In this document: positions 24,600 to 35,958 of the stretch, piece after piece
Layout: each line of letters starts with the position of its first letter
Numbering within the stretch: the first letter of the stretch is position 1
Program-made: the position numbers and the translations under genes
NCBI GenBank assembly: GCA_011033025.1
Contig: WFMF01000035.1
Coordinates: forward strand, 558,001 to 622,000
Direction: 5' to 3'
Origin: Beroe forskalii
Taxonomy: Eukaryota > Ctenophora > Nuda > Beroida > Beroidae
Length of the DNA stretch: 64,000 nucleotides
The notes under the pieces: generated by a model
What the model was told of the DNA's origin: nothing
Database searches by the model: none
Seen by the model: only the letters and a program-made list of their open reading frames with translations

Positions 24600-26354
24600 T
24601 GTCGAAATATTATGGTTTTTGGTGGTTCCTGAATGGATTGCTAGTGCCAGTTTTGCCGTTTTGTATTCCAACCGCTTCTTGAGAATGAGGATCTATTGAC
24701 TACCGCATCTACTTTTGATTGCTGAGTAATTATAATGCATGTAGGTTGTTATGATTTTCTTGGTCACCGGACCAATTCCAGGTGTTAGTTTTGCAAATTG
24801 CACCCAGATCTCACCTTAAGGATTCAGCATCAAACATTCCCATTTCAAATTTTAGGTGTTCTGAATGGAGGCTTAGAAGTGCCAGCCTCAATTTAACTTA
24901 ACCTGCTAATCAGGGGATCCTCGTGGTTAATCTTCGGAACTATCCCAAATCCTTCTCGGGCTCTATTATTCATGCCTTCATGATCACTGATCAGTGGTCA
25001 TTCATTTCGAAGGTTTTTTCTTCTCTTCCACCAATGACAGGAATCGAAGGATTCAACTATATCAAGCTGCCAGTGACGGTTAAGTTAGTGTAATACTTGC
25101 CTTAGACCTCGCTACAACTCCTTATTTCTTTATTTAATCCTCCTGCAGTGCAGCTTTCCTGTATGCTTGGCCGAGTGAACCGTGTGGCTGCATAGGTGAG
25201 TACTCTCGGCCGGGAGTGTAATCCAGCATCTTTCTATTGCAAAGCAAAACACACTATGTTGCGATAGAACTATAGAAGTTTATTGTTATTTACTGTTACT
25301 TTCTTACTTTATGCTTTTATGATTACTAATGATACTGTTTAGATAGGTCCCTTAGTAGCTAACAAGAAGTTTCACTGAGTACGAACTTTGACCCGTTAGA
25401 CCTACCAATACACCAACTTTCAAATGACAACAGTGATAGTCATGAGTCTGAACCGGTTTGGGTACCAATGCCATTCGCACTAGGTATGCTGTTGTGCTAA
25501 GGAAGAAAGGATGACAGATTCTTTTCAACCGAAGCAGCCGCACAGTTCACTCAGGTGAGGAAACGGAGCAGCTGCTGGTTACATGAAGAATTGAAGAAAT
25601 ACTGATCAGTGATAAGTGTTTAAATGATTGGATGGGCCAATGACGTAGAATAAACTAGGCCGGGTGGCACACATGCCAAGCCCAGACTCATACTTACTGT
25701 TTCTTTGACAGAGGATGAAGGACGTGTAATCTTAAGTAGCTGTACTACTGAACAGTGAACATGTTGCTCCTATCCTTCCATCCATGTTCCAAGTTCAGAA
25801 ATCCAAACCAGTGCCTATGAAAACTTCTCGCCTTTCACCTGATTGTCGCCTGTGGATTAGCCCTCGGCATAAATTGCCGTCTGTTTTTTGTATTTGATGA
25901 TAGGTAAACATTAAAAGCGACAATTTTTCAGCATTGAGATATATGGATGAAGCTGCCGTTGATATTTTAGACTTTGGTGTAATGCAATATTAGTTTTAGT
26001 AGGTTGCTGTGTGCACTCTTATCTGAATCAAACAGGTTAGGTTTGGTGATTCAGAGTCGATGGCAAATGGAATGTAACTATCAGCACATAGAAATGGAGT
26101 GCAAAAGTAAAGACACTACTCAGACGTATAGCTCTTTTGGGCTAAGGGATGGTGCCTGGCTCTGAGCAGTGAGCAGAAGAGTTTGCAAGGGTGAGGGACG
26201 AGGGTGAAGGAGGACTGAGTTAAAGGGTGAGAACTGAGGGAGCACTCAAGGGTTACCTGATTATAAGGATGATACCGAATACCGATACCAATACTATAAA
26301 GTATAATAAATTTACTCCTCGTCAAGCCTGCGGCCTGATAGAAAGTTCTGAGTC
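24600..26354. other. unpaired spacer in the right half of the foldback
   Basis: Mixed unique DNA without a counterpart in the left half. It includes short frames only, none recognised. It is either an insertion into the right arm or DNA lost from the left arm. Confidence 0.5.
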
Positions 26355-27087
26355 CACAGCGGGCATCGAGAGTCGTCTCAGCGACATCAAAAACTAAAGT
26401 TTTGATTGTCCACATTCATGCATTTGATCGAATTGTGGTTAATGGTATTTTGAGGCTTATGCGGGCCTCAAAAGTGGGCGTGGTCGCATGAAGAACCTCA
26501 CAGGAAGGTTGGTATGAAAAACTGCCAGCGGGAATCGACTCAGCGCCATCAAAAACCATATCCTAGACACCCTACATGCATTATATCGACTGTAAAGTCA
26601 ATTGTGTTATTTTGGGCCCAACGCGCCTTGATGAAAAATGGGCGTGGTCAAGGCTAGGGCCATATAGGAACGTCTGAGTGCAAAACAAACATCGGGAATC
26701 GACTCAGTGTCCTCAAAAACCATATAATTTTGACTACCTATATGTATAGTATTGATCAAAGTATGGTTATTGATAATTTAGGCTTACGCGGGCCTCAAAA
26801 ATGGGCGTGGTCCCATGTAGAGCCTCACCTGAAGGTCAGTATGAAAAAATGACATCGGGAGTCGATTCAGCGTCATCAAAAACCCTATTCTAGACACCCT
26901 ACATGCCTAGTCGGGCTAAAATTAAATTTTTGGCAATTTTGGGGAATTTGGGGCAGTCCAAAAAAGGGCGTGGCCCATAAAAAATGTTCTCAAGGTATCT
27001 GAGTTTGAGAACTTTCAGGATATGTTTATTAGACCTAAAACTAACTCTTAGTGAAGGTTTCATGCTTGTATCAATTTTTTCCCGGTT

Positions 27088-28410
27088 ATGCAAAAAATTT
27101 ATCTAATATCACCTTACTATAGTGCAACACAACATTCTGAGATTAATGTGAAGTGATGTTTGAAAGTATGAAAATCAATATAAAATGTTAAAACACAAAA
27201 ACACAACAATATATAATTAATGAACCCATGGTGAAAACCTAAGAATGAACTCTCTAAAAAGCATCTTATAACTCAATGAAAAATAATGGTAATGAAACAT
27301 AATTAATACTCATCATGGAAAGATGGCATTTATGTATTCTGTCATTTCTTATTGTATTAAATACCAAGTAAAATTGCAGCAATGGCAGTAACTGGAATGT
27401 ATAGTGTAATAGTGTATACCTATAATTATTGCAATATTGCATGTGAAATACCAGATTTTTTATGCAATATAATCCAATAGTAACTAATTACTTACAAATA
27501 ACAAATCAGGCATCATGTAGTATAGCACCTGGATGTGAACATTACTGTGTACAGATGTATAAGTAGGTACTTTGAAACTGAAATGAAACTATAGATCTGA
27601 TGGTACTTAAGAGACGTCACTAGTTGTTCTTCTCTGGCTGTAATACCTGCTCAATCTCAACTGTCTAATATATCTCTAGAGCTCGAGAGATCGAGACATC
27701 ATGGGACTACAGAGCTCCCCTAAAGATTTTGTCCTTATTAATAATCCCCTTACATAGTATCATGAAAGATACACACATTTTACACACAAACTACTATAGC
27801 TGGCAAAGCCAATTAAAAAAACTTTAAAATCTGCCAAAAGCAAATAAAACCTGTGAAAGCCAGTGAAAACCCACAAAACTAAAATCCTGTGAAAGCCTGT
27901 AAAAATGCATGAAAGTCCATAAAGACATACAAAGGCCAGTAAAAACCCAAAAGGCCCATTAAAACCAGTGAAAGGCCAAAAACTAGAGAAAGCCTACACC
28001 AGTTCCCCCATTGGGGCGGCAGGAAGGAGAGCAGGCTACCTAGTTTTCAAAAGATCCTCTAGGAAAATCTTAGGGGCCTCTGTGCCTAAACTCAATCTAT
28101 GATTACATCCAAAATTTGAGAATCTTCAAAATAAAGCATTAAAATTGAATTTTAATTCAAAATAAAGCATTAAAATTGAATTTTAATTCAAATAAGCATA
28201 AAATAATAATAATAATAATATAATATAACAATTTTACTATAAAGTGACACTGTTCATTCTATAAAACTAGCTAAAAACTTCATCCTTCCTTTCCACACCT
28301 TATATCCAAAGTGTACAAAAATAGAATAAAAATTGGCAATCAAAATACTTCACTACTATTACATACCTTCACAAGGTACCCCCAATCTAAAGTCAAAATT
28401 ATAAAAATAC
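27088..28410. other. AT-rich DNA with degenerate small repeats
   Basis: No gene is seen. 27790-27990 contains a degenerate run of GTGAAAGCC / CCAGTAAAAACC words spaced about 15-20 bp. 28127-28190 holds two tandem copies of a 31-32 bp unit that includes the palindrome AAAATTGAATTTTAATT. An AAT microsatellite lies at about 28201-28222. Confidence 0.7.
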
Positions 28411-29206
28411 TAGCAGGCCCGTTGGGCCTGCAAGCACACAGCTCACTCGGCGCTGCTACGCAGCACATCGTTCGCAAATGTAAGACATGACCATTCAAAT
28501 TGATTGAATAAGTTTTTCTGCACCAAAAAAATTCCGATAAGTTCCAAAGTTATGACTTTATGAGCACGAAATTAAATATTCACTTTTATGAAGGAGCAGA
28601 GTGAAAAATAGTTTGTCGGTCAATCTTAGTCATGCTTAACTGTGTGACATTTGTTCCGTTTTGATTCCAAGATGATGTTAATTCTGACAAATGATTCTCA
28701 TTCTGACATCGAACAATTTTGTTTTGTTCCAGGCCAGGAACTGTCATCGTAATCTGCTTCACTTATATTCGACTCCATTAAATTGTACACTTTCGTATAC
28801 CTTAAATTGCTCTTACAACTGCCAATTTCAAACCTACAGTTCCTACCATTATAACCGATACAGCATTAATTATCGACTGACTTCTGCCACAGTTTTATGA
28901 AAACAATCCATCTGGAATAACCTCTGTTATTCAATTTATGCCCATTCTCCATCTCGAAATCTTGAATTTGAAATTAAGAAAACGTCAAATTTTCAAAAAC
29001 TACAGCACAGCACTTAACATCAGATGCATAATAAACAGTACTATCAATGAACTGACCATAAGCTGTATGTGCACAAAATTTAGTTTCCATAGCAACGGCA
29101 CCAATATGCGCCATTTAGCCTTCATTTCTCTTGATAATCTCTTGGCAAGGTCAAAAACATTTACAGCGATGGGGAAAAAACGCAAAACTTCAGCTTCACT
29201 TTATAT
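28411..29206 (-). mobile_element. Helitron-like element (copy B), minus strand
   Basis: Read on the minus strand it ends at 28411 with hairpin GCAGGCCC-AAC-GGGCCTGC and CTAG, followed by T, matching the 3' end of copy A at 7634-8496, including the inner GCTGCGTAGCAGC hairpin. Near 29080-29200 the minus strand keeps diverged versions of copy A 5' motifs (CTTGCCAAGAGATTATCAAG, TTGCTATGGAAAC). The match to copy A is weaker than that of the neighbouring copy C, so it is older. No coding capacity. Confidence 0.5.
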
Positions 29207-29916
29207 CTTAATTATAATTTCGTAAGAGCACGTGAATAATGTTTGTTTGTGCTTCCGCACCGAATTAAATTTGAGCTTGCCAAGAAAATATCAAGAGAAA
29301 CGAAGGCTAAGCTGGGCTAAGTCGCGCCATTGCTATGGATACAGATATTCTGCACGTGCACATTATAATCAGTTTTATGCGAGTGCTTTCTGATACATTA
29401 TTGATTGCTGCGCTTTAGCGTTTGCAAGAACGACATGTTTACTGTTTTTCATTTGAAAATCAAGATCTGGAAATAGAGAATGGCTATGGCTGGCATCATG
29501 GAGGCTATTTCCGATAGCATCTTTTCATAAATCCGAGGCAGACGTCATTCGATTTAAATCAATGCTGAGTTGATGGTAACGGAAAAATGTGAATTTAGAG
29601 CAATTTAAGATTGAACATAAAATCAAAATCAAATTGAATCGAATTTGGGCATAGAACATTGCGATTTTGGAATACTGCTATTGGCGTGAAGCAATGCTTT
29701 GATTCAACGTTCAGTATGAGTACGATACTCTGTTTTAATTTTCAGATTTAAATTCGTCATACAAGAGCAAATTATAATGAACAAAACTTGCACAGTCCAG
29801 CATTACTAAAAGTAACCAACGAAAAATGGTAAATTGTGCTCCTTCATAAACTTTTTGAGAGATTATTATTTATTATTTGGTCCTGTATTATCTAGCAGGC
29901 CAACGGGCTTTTCTAG
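29207..29916 (+). mobile_element. Helitron-like element (copy C), plus strand
   Basis: It begins TCTTAATTATAA after an A and is clearly similar to copy A (7634-8280) along most of its length: GAGCTTGCCAAGAAAATATC, GATTTAAATCAATGCTGAG and AGTAACCAACG are shared. It ends with an imperfect GGCC-AAC-GGGC hairpin and CTAG before T at 29916. The 3' third of copy A is missing. It lies head to head with copy B. Confidence 0.5.
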
Positions 29917-30238
29917 TATAAGATAATTTAAAATGAAACAAATACAGTGATGAAGCACAAAATAATGTTCAGTTGAACAGCAATTACCATGAAATTGGCC
30001 TACATCAGGCATCTGAATTTGAATAAACTAAAACAAGTTTAAAGTTGCATTTCTATGCTACAGATGTATTTGAAATAAGTTATTAAGTTGTCTGACGTCG
30101 TCAGACCCATCATTTCAAATTTTATTTTGCGGTTCGTGGCTTGCCCTGACCAGGCCCCTGGTTACGTGCACGCCCCTGGTTAGGGGAAGTTCGTGGCGCG
30201 CGCGAAGGGTGTGTATATTAATTACTTGTCAAAATCCT

Positions 30239-30691
30239 TTGCTAAACACGTATATCCCTGTCTGCGTTGCAATTGCGCGGCGCGCTTCCTCAGAACAGGG
30301 TGTCCCGAAGGGTAGCGCGGCGCGCGTACGCACACCTATGCGGGCTTAGGAACAAAATCCTAAATGCTAAAGATATGCAGCTGTCATTCATGGTCATGAT
30401 GATTCATGTATGCATTGCTATACATGCGTGTTGCGTATACTCCTGTTTATTGTTGCCCTAACCAGCGCTCTGTTCTGCACACACTGCACACGCGGCGACA
30501 AGGATTCATAGCATAGCATGTGGCAAGCGCCACCGCATATCGGCTTTTCTTAGGAAGAATGTCGGCGCACACGCGAGCAGAATTAGAATAGAGTGATGGA
30601 AACTGGAAAGGGCAATTCGAAGCTTTCCTACGCCTGCATAGGTGCGTGTGTGTACGCGCCGCGCGAGCCACACAGGGATATACGTGTTTAG
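30239..30691. repeat. GC-rich inverted pair ending in TGCTAAACACGTATATCCC
   Basis: 30239-30352 (plus) begins TTGCTAAACACGTATATCC, passes through GCGCGGCGCGC blocks and ends ACACCTATGCGGGCTTAGGA. 30625-30691 carries the same ends on the minus strand. The family recurs at 55147-55252 (minus) and 55298-55341 (plus). In the flanks, CCCTGGTTAGGGGAA occurs at about 30172 and a close variant at about 30789. No coding function; class unknown, perhaps a short palindromic transposon. Confidence 0.75.
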
Positions 30692-30829
30692 CAATTCGAA
30701 GCTGCAACAGTGCTTGCTCTAACCATGACCGGCTGATCCCTAGTTTTAAGCGCGTTTGGCGCCTTGCACTTGCTTGTTTCGTGACGACGCGACGCCCTTG
30801 GTTAGGGGAACAACAGTGCAACTGACAGT

Positions 30830-32158
30830 TTAGCGGTGTGACGTTCAGGTACGTCTCCCATGTAAATGGGAGCCTTCATTATCTATGACAATGACGTCAC
30901 TCAGAAAAATATAATTAAGCGCACCTAGCGCTTTAAGCATTAGGGTTAGGGTTCTGATTAGGGTCAGGATTTGTTAGGTTCTGTGAGGATACATATTTGA
31001 GATTGTTTGTGTTTCACTCAAGTAAAATACTTTACTTTACTGAAATAATCAATCACTTGATAGAAATTTAAATTTAATATTGCATTGGCACATTGCTTAA
31101 TTTTGTTATCACTTATTTTTATGATAATTCAATATGTTTTAACCCTAAAATTCAGGATGAAAGTGCTAAAGATGGAGCATTGGATATGGATGCATTTATT
31201 TATTTATTTACTTCTCATATATAACATGTGTCATTATATGCAAATAAATTAAAAATAACTTAAAACTTATATACAAATAGAATTAAAAACCTAAAACTTG
31301 TGACACACGCCCTCTACTTGCAGGGAAAAACGAAAAGTTTCAAATCAGAGTAAATGTAAAATGATCAAATTAAATGTTCAATTAAACCAATGACCAACAA
31401 GGTCCCTATAGCTAAATAGCTAAATAAATCAAAATTTGGTCTAGAAGTTTTAATGCTTTTAACTGAAGGTATGAAAAATTATCACCTGTAAAAAAACAAA
31501 ACTGCCTTACAACCTAATACAGTTAATAAATAGAAAAAAATGAATAAGATAACAACTTCAAATTAATAAGTTAACAACTGATCACCAAATTGAGATTGTG
31601 TATGGATTGGATATGGATGCATGTGTAATCCGAAGTCTTATCTTTAAAGGTGTATGAATGATGAATATATCACAAACATTTCAAAGTACTACATACCTAT
31701 TTTATACTTCATGGATCAGTACAGGAGGAGGAAGAGACCAAACTGTGAATCATCAGCCTTACAGATGTAAGTTTCTCCCTTGTTAACTGCAATGAGAATC
31801 TCTAAATCAGGTGGCAAGAGAAAACAGAGAGGTTAGGGAGCAAGTTAAAATGTTCAATGATACGATAAAGTTTAAATTAGGAGCTTTTGAAAATCATGTG
31901 ATTATTGTCGTCAGCTGAAAACGGATGGTGGTGGTGGTGCTTATAAATGATATGAGTGGTGTCAGGGGGTGGGAGGTGGTTGTGAGTGAGCAGGTGACGG
32001 GATAGTCAAATACAATATCACTAAATAACAAGAACAAAATCTGGCGTCAGTAGTTAGGAAGAGGATTCCTGAGTCAGTAGATTGTGGGAAGGTTGCCCTA
32101 ACCAGAACCCTGGTTTCACGCACTGAGTGCATGGCACAGCAAGTGCTATACCAGGGCC
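30830..32158. other. AT-rich intergenic DNA
   Basis: No gene recognised. TTAGGGTTAGGGTTCTGATTAGGG at about 30941-30964 contains a few telomere-like hexamers, too few to be more than a chance or relic patch. The rest is low-complexity AT-rich sequence. Confidence 0.4.
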
Positions 32159-32690
32159 CTATTTCTCACTAACAGTTGGTCGTTTTGACATGTCTATTTG
32201 ACACGTCAAAACAACCATCCAGAGGGGACTGCACTTTGGAGCGCTGTCTTTTCTGTTCATGGAGGGTTTCCTCATTGAGGTGGCAGCCTGTTCTGTCAGG
32301 TCGAGATGGGAGGGGGAGGGGAGGACCTTGAGGATGTGGATGTTATTCCAGATGATGTTAGTGTGATGAGCAGGAGTGTGCTTCACTCTGTTGTGTTGTC
32401 AACTGTGTTGTTCAGTTTGTAGCATCTCTCGTGTTCCTTCATTCTGTCAAGGAGGGGGTGGTAGGTCTGTCTGTTGAGGCAGCTGATATCATAGATGGTG
32501 TTGGGGGCCTGGGCGGAGGGAGGAGTAGTCTTTGTCTTGGTGAGGAGGTTCTGGAGGGAGGTGTTGGAGGATAAGGTTATGTCGATGTTGTGTTGGTCGA
32601 GGATCTTCTTGATGGGTTTGGAGAGGGATGGATGGAAGGGGAGGAAGGTCTTCAAGGAGGGTCGTGGTTGGATGTCTCTGTTGAAGAGAA
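32159..32690 (-). mobile_element. relic of a Penelope-type GIY-YIG endonuclease region
   Basis: Two minus-strand frames, about 90 and 75 codons, together show the C-terminal part of a retroelement GIY-YIG protein: PFHPSLSKPIKKIL, NTIYDISCLNRQ, then RMKEHERCY, then TPAHHTNIIWNNIHIL and LDLTEQAAT. The segment is broken, with no reverse transcriptase next to it. It is a different lineage from the frame at 8768-10774, since the linker and nuclease motifs differ. Confidence 0.6.
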
Positions 32691-33431
32691 ATGAAAAGGA
32701 GAGGTTTCAGCTCACTGTACCTCTCACAGCTTACAACTGCAAAGCTGGACCACCTGAAACTTCAAACTCCAGAATTCCAAGCATCACAGTTTAGAGAGGA
32801 AGTGGAGGAAAGAAATATATGATAGAATTCAAAAGAAGTGGAAGATTTATAGGAGAGTAAAATCTTGGTATCTTAAGTGACTAATGTTGGTAAAATAGAG
32901 AAGTATTGGTTTATTAAATTCACTTATGCTTAAATCTTTGGTGTTATAAGATGTTGAACTTGATTGCTTATAGCATTGACTGAGGGAGGCCCCATAGTGA
33001 AACACTGAAATGCAAAAATGGATTCAAATCAGATCTAATTTACACCACTTTTTTACTGCCAGTTTCAAGAATACAACATTGAAAATGATTATATCATTTT
33101 AAATCTTCAGAAAGCTGCATGCATATGGTGATAAGCACCCTCCCTCAAATTTGATTGTATAAAGTAGTGTCATAAAGTTTAAAGAAATAAACTATTAACA
33201 AATGAATAGAATATGGGATAGGATTAAAATAGAAAGAATAGGGTAGGCATCTGCCTCCTTCAGCCCCTATTCACACTTAGACCCATGTAAGCTATAACAA
33301 AAGCTGCCCCTAGTGAAGAGAAGAAGAGGACCAATGGATGGATGTGTATTTGTGACATTTTACAATGCACATTTAATTTGATAAACATGAGAGTGGCTTG
33401 CATTCTGATCCAATTTTCCATCTTGAGAGAG
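32691..33431. other. intergenic DNA, nothing recognised
   Basis: Mostly AT-rich single-copy-looking DNA. No open frame, RNA gene or repeat structure could be supported. Confidence 0.35.
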
Positions 33432-33912
33432 GGGGCCATCCATAAAGGACGTCCGCAAAATTTCGGCCATTTCAGACCCCTCCCTCCCCCTCAGCCACGT
33501 AGCTAGGATTTTTGACCAGGGGATGCATTCTGAAATGTAGGGGATGCTGAGCAACACATTTTGGCTAATTATCACAGAGGATGCAAGTTTTTCAGGGGAT
33601 GCAAGCCAACTTTCCAGGGGATGCACAGCATCCCCTCTGGCTACGTGGCTGCTCCCCCTTGTCCGCAAACGTCTGCAATCCAGAAACCCCTCCCTCCCCC
33701 CGGACGTCCGCATTTTTCTTCAAAATCTTTCTAGTCATCATTTTTGGCCCCGAAATTTCATGATTTTCTAGTGAAATAGCCTTCAAATCGCCCAAAATTT
33801 CCATGAATTGCAGACGTCCGCATTTGGCCAAACACCCCCTCCCCCTATGTCCGCAAATGTCCGCATTGGCCAGACTCCCCCCTCATTGCGGACGTCCTTT
33901 ATGGATGGCCCC
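33432..33912. mobile_element. 481-bp short inverted-repeat element (MITE-like)
   Basis: The ends are inverted copies starting GGGGCCATCCATAAAGG and reaching into ACGTCCGCA. The interior repeats GGACGTCCGCA-type words many times and is rich in CCCCTCCC. There is no coding capacity. No clear target duplication could be read next to the ends, so the superfamily stays open. Confidence 0.75.
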
Positions 33913-34231
33913 GAGGCTTTCTCCTGAAATTCAGGGTTAAAACATATTCAAATCATAAAGAGAAATTTCTCGTCAGTCTGAGCAGCTATTGTGTCAAATG
34001 TTGGTTTAAACAAGGGGTGTTTCTCAACACAAATCCATATTCAAGACATCAATCTGCAGGACTTTTCTCTTGCTAAACATGTCGACATATACTCAGAGCT
34101 TTAAAAAGCTTAGGAATGATGTTTTGGACATTTTTGAATGTTTTTTTGGGATTGAACTCATGATATAGGTCGTGGTTATGTGATAACTAGCCACTCAGAG
34201 CCATGAATATGTCAACTTTTTGTCCCCACAG

Positions 34232-34271
34232 TTGTTCCAAATTTGTTCCAAAATCAGCAAAACATCATATG
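34232..34271 (+). other. candidate first exon of CIP2A (40 bp)
   Basis: A good acceptor (TTTTTGTCCCCACAG) and a good donor (ATG then GTAAGG) enclose 40 bp. Spliced to 34561 it keeps an open frame ahead of the CIP2A ATG. It may be 5' UTR, a few N-terminal codons, or not an exon at all. Confidence 0.35.
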
Positions 34272-34560
34272 GTAAGGTTTCTTTATGATTTGAATGTGGA
34301 ATATACTAGATATTTCATTCCTAGGCTAAAGATTTTCTATCTAAAACACATCAGTCAATCAAACTTAGTTGATCCATCAACCAATTCCATTTGATCATCT
34401 GATATGTTATATATGCCCTTTAGTGTTTCTCGCCAGCAAGTGCACAAATTATAGTGTTTTAGTATTGATCCCTCTTTGTTTCAAAACCATGAGCAATTAT
34501 TACCAACATGAGGTGAACTATAACAGAGTTTTTTCAAATAAGTAATTCTTCTACATGCAG

Positions 34561-35958
34561 CATGAATGTAATTTACTTCAAAGAAGCTTGGGAAAAATTT
34601 AAGATATCTCACTGTGATATAGCTGTCAATGACCTCTGCAAATGCATACAGGTTTGTTCAATGTAATGTTTTAAACAATGCTTTTGATTTATTCAATTTA
34701 ATCATTTTAACTTAATACTGTGCACAGTGCTCACTACAAAATCTAAGCACCTAAGTACTTTGTGCCTTTTGTTGCTTGCCCTAAAATGTTTGGATAAATT
34801 TTAAATTACCAACGCAGACAAACTAGGACACTCACTTTTTCAATTGCATGAAAATCTAAAAATAGCAATCTCAGATCATTTCTATTAGAGTATTAGCTTT
34901 GGTTCTTAGCAAGGATTGATGATTTCTTCCCCAAAATTTATTTAAGGTATATTCTTTAGTCAGAATATCAACTTTCAAGAGTTTATTTGTAATTTTATGA
35001 TCAAATTCACCTCAACTTTTAGTATTATTATTTCATGCTTGAACTTCAGGAATTAACAGCAGAATTTGATGAATATTTTGATTATTCTCAAATATATGGG
35101 GTGCTGTATGAGCTACTTGGAGATATAACAATTCCCAGCCTCATCATATCACATACCTTGACTTTCCTTGATAAACTCAGTAAGTACCTGTAGAATGAAA
35201 AGGAAGTAATTGTGTGAAATCAAACTTGACTTGGTTTAAATTAAATGCTCTTATATTGTGAAAGTTTATAAGCTAATGCAATCTATGTATATCTCCACAA
35301 TTCAATTTTATAATGTCATATCCTAAATTATTCTTTGCAGCTCTTAATGAGAGGAACAGGCTTGATTTGATTGAACAGCTCTTACCTGCACTCTCATATC
35401 AGATAATCACAGATACAGGCACCAGCCATCAGACTCCATTGTTAGGCATGTGAGTTGGTGGATCTAAGAGTAAGATAAAGGATTTTACCTGATGGGCAAT
35501 AATTTCAGTTTTGGTAATCATTGTTGATAATTCTCCATAATCACAAGGTTATTAGTGATCATCCACATATTACATAATCACCTAAGAGGAGGGGGCCCGA
35601 TGATTACATTACATGCTGCTGTACAAATAAAACTACTGTAAACTAAATTATGAGGGGTAGGGAGGTTGAAATCAGCCAAAAATTGATTACGTAATATGTG
35701 AACGATCCCTTTATTCAATGAACAGTAAATTCTTGGTTTCAGTCTCATTTTTGGCAAACTTTGTAAGTTGGAAGCATAATAATGTTCACTAACTTATCAT
35801 GTGACATGTCACAGCATTTTATTAAGAAGCAGAATAGTATCCACCAATCTAGCATAATTCAGTGTCTCAAAAGTTTGATGAATGCTGCAAGGAGATACTG
35901 AGATAAACTTCCTATCCACATACAGTGAGGAGCTCATCCAGATGCTAATCAAGCTTTT
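34561..35958 (+). CDS. CIP2A: CIP2A N-terminal exons 1-4 (start of the armadillo-like fold)
   Basis: Exon 1 opens with ATG at 34562 (MNVIYFKEAWEKFKISH). Exon 2 gives QIYGVLYELLGDITIPS, exon 3 gives LNERNRLDLIEQLLPALS, and exon 4 gives IIQCLKSLMNAARRY and then, in another frame, EINFLSTYSEELIQMLIKL. Both halves of exon 4 resemble the human stretch CIQLLQKLTYNVKIF...DELITFLID, but they are not in one frame. Removing one base between about 35895 and 35915 would also restore the phase needed by exon 5 at 42048. Since all other exons are intact, an assembly or base-calling error is the simplest reading; a real allele or pseudogenisation is possible. Confidence 0.8.

Larger units (their letters stand above)
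17134..27087. mobile_element. nested foldback (long inverted repeat) complex, about 10 kb
   Basis: The outermost ends are inverted copies beginning AACCGGGAAAAAATTG (17134 rightward, 27087 leftward). Moving inward, 17134-17860 pairs with 26355-27087, 17937-18552 pairs with 23963-24590, and 19066-21366 pairs with 21370-22695. Unpaired blocks break the symmetry on the right (24600-26354 and 22876-23958). A roughly 280-bp module occurs four times: 18297-18552 and 19066-19345 on plus, 22412-22695 and 23963-24225 on minus. This suggests one foldback inserted into, or duplicated within, another. No transposase frame is visible and no clear target duplication flanks the outer ends. Class is uncertain; the form resembles Drosophila FB and sea-urchin TU foldback elements. 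Confidence 0.85.

Noticed and set aside
30941-30970. Telomere-like TTAGGG repeats
   Set aside because: Only two or three imperfect copies; no array and no chromosome end.
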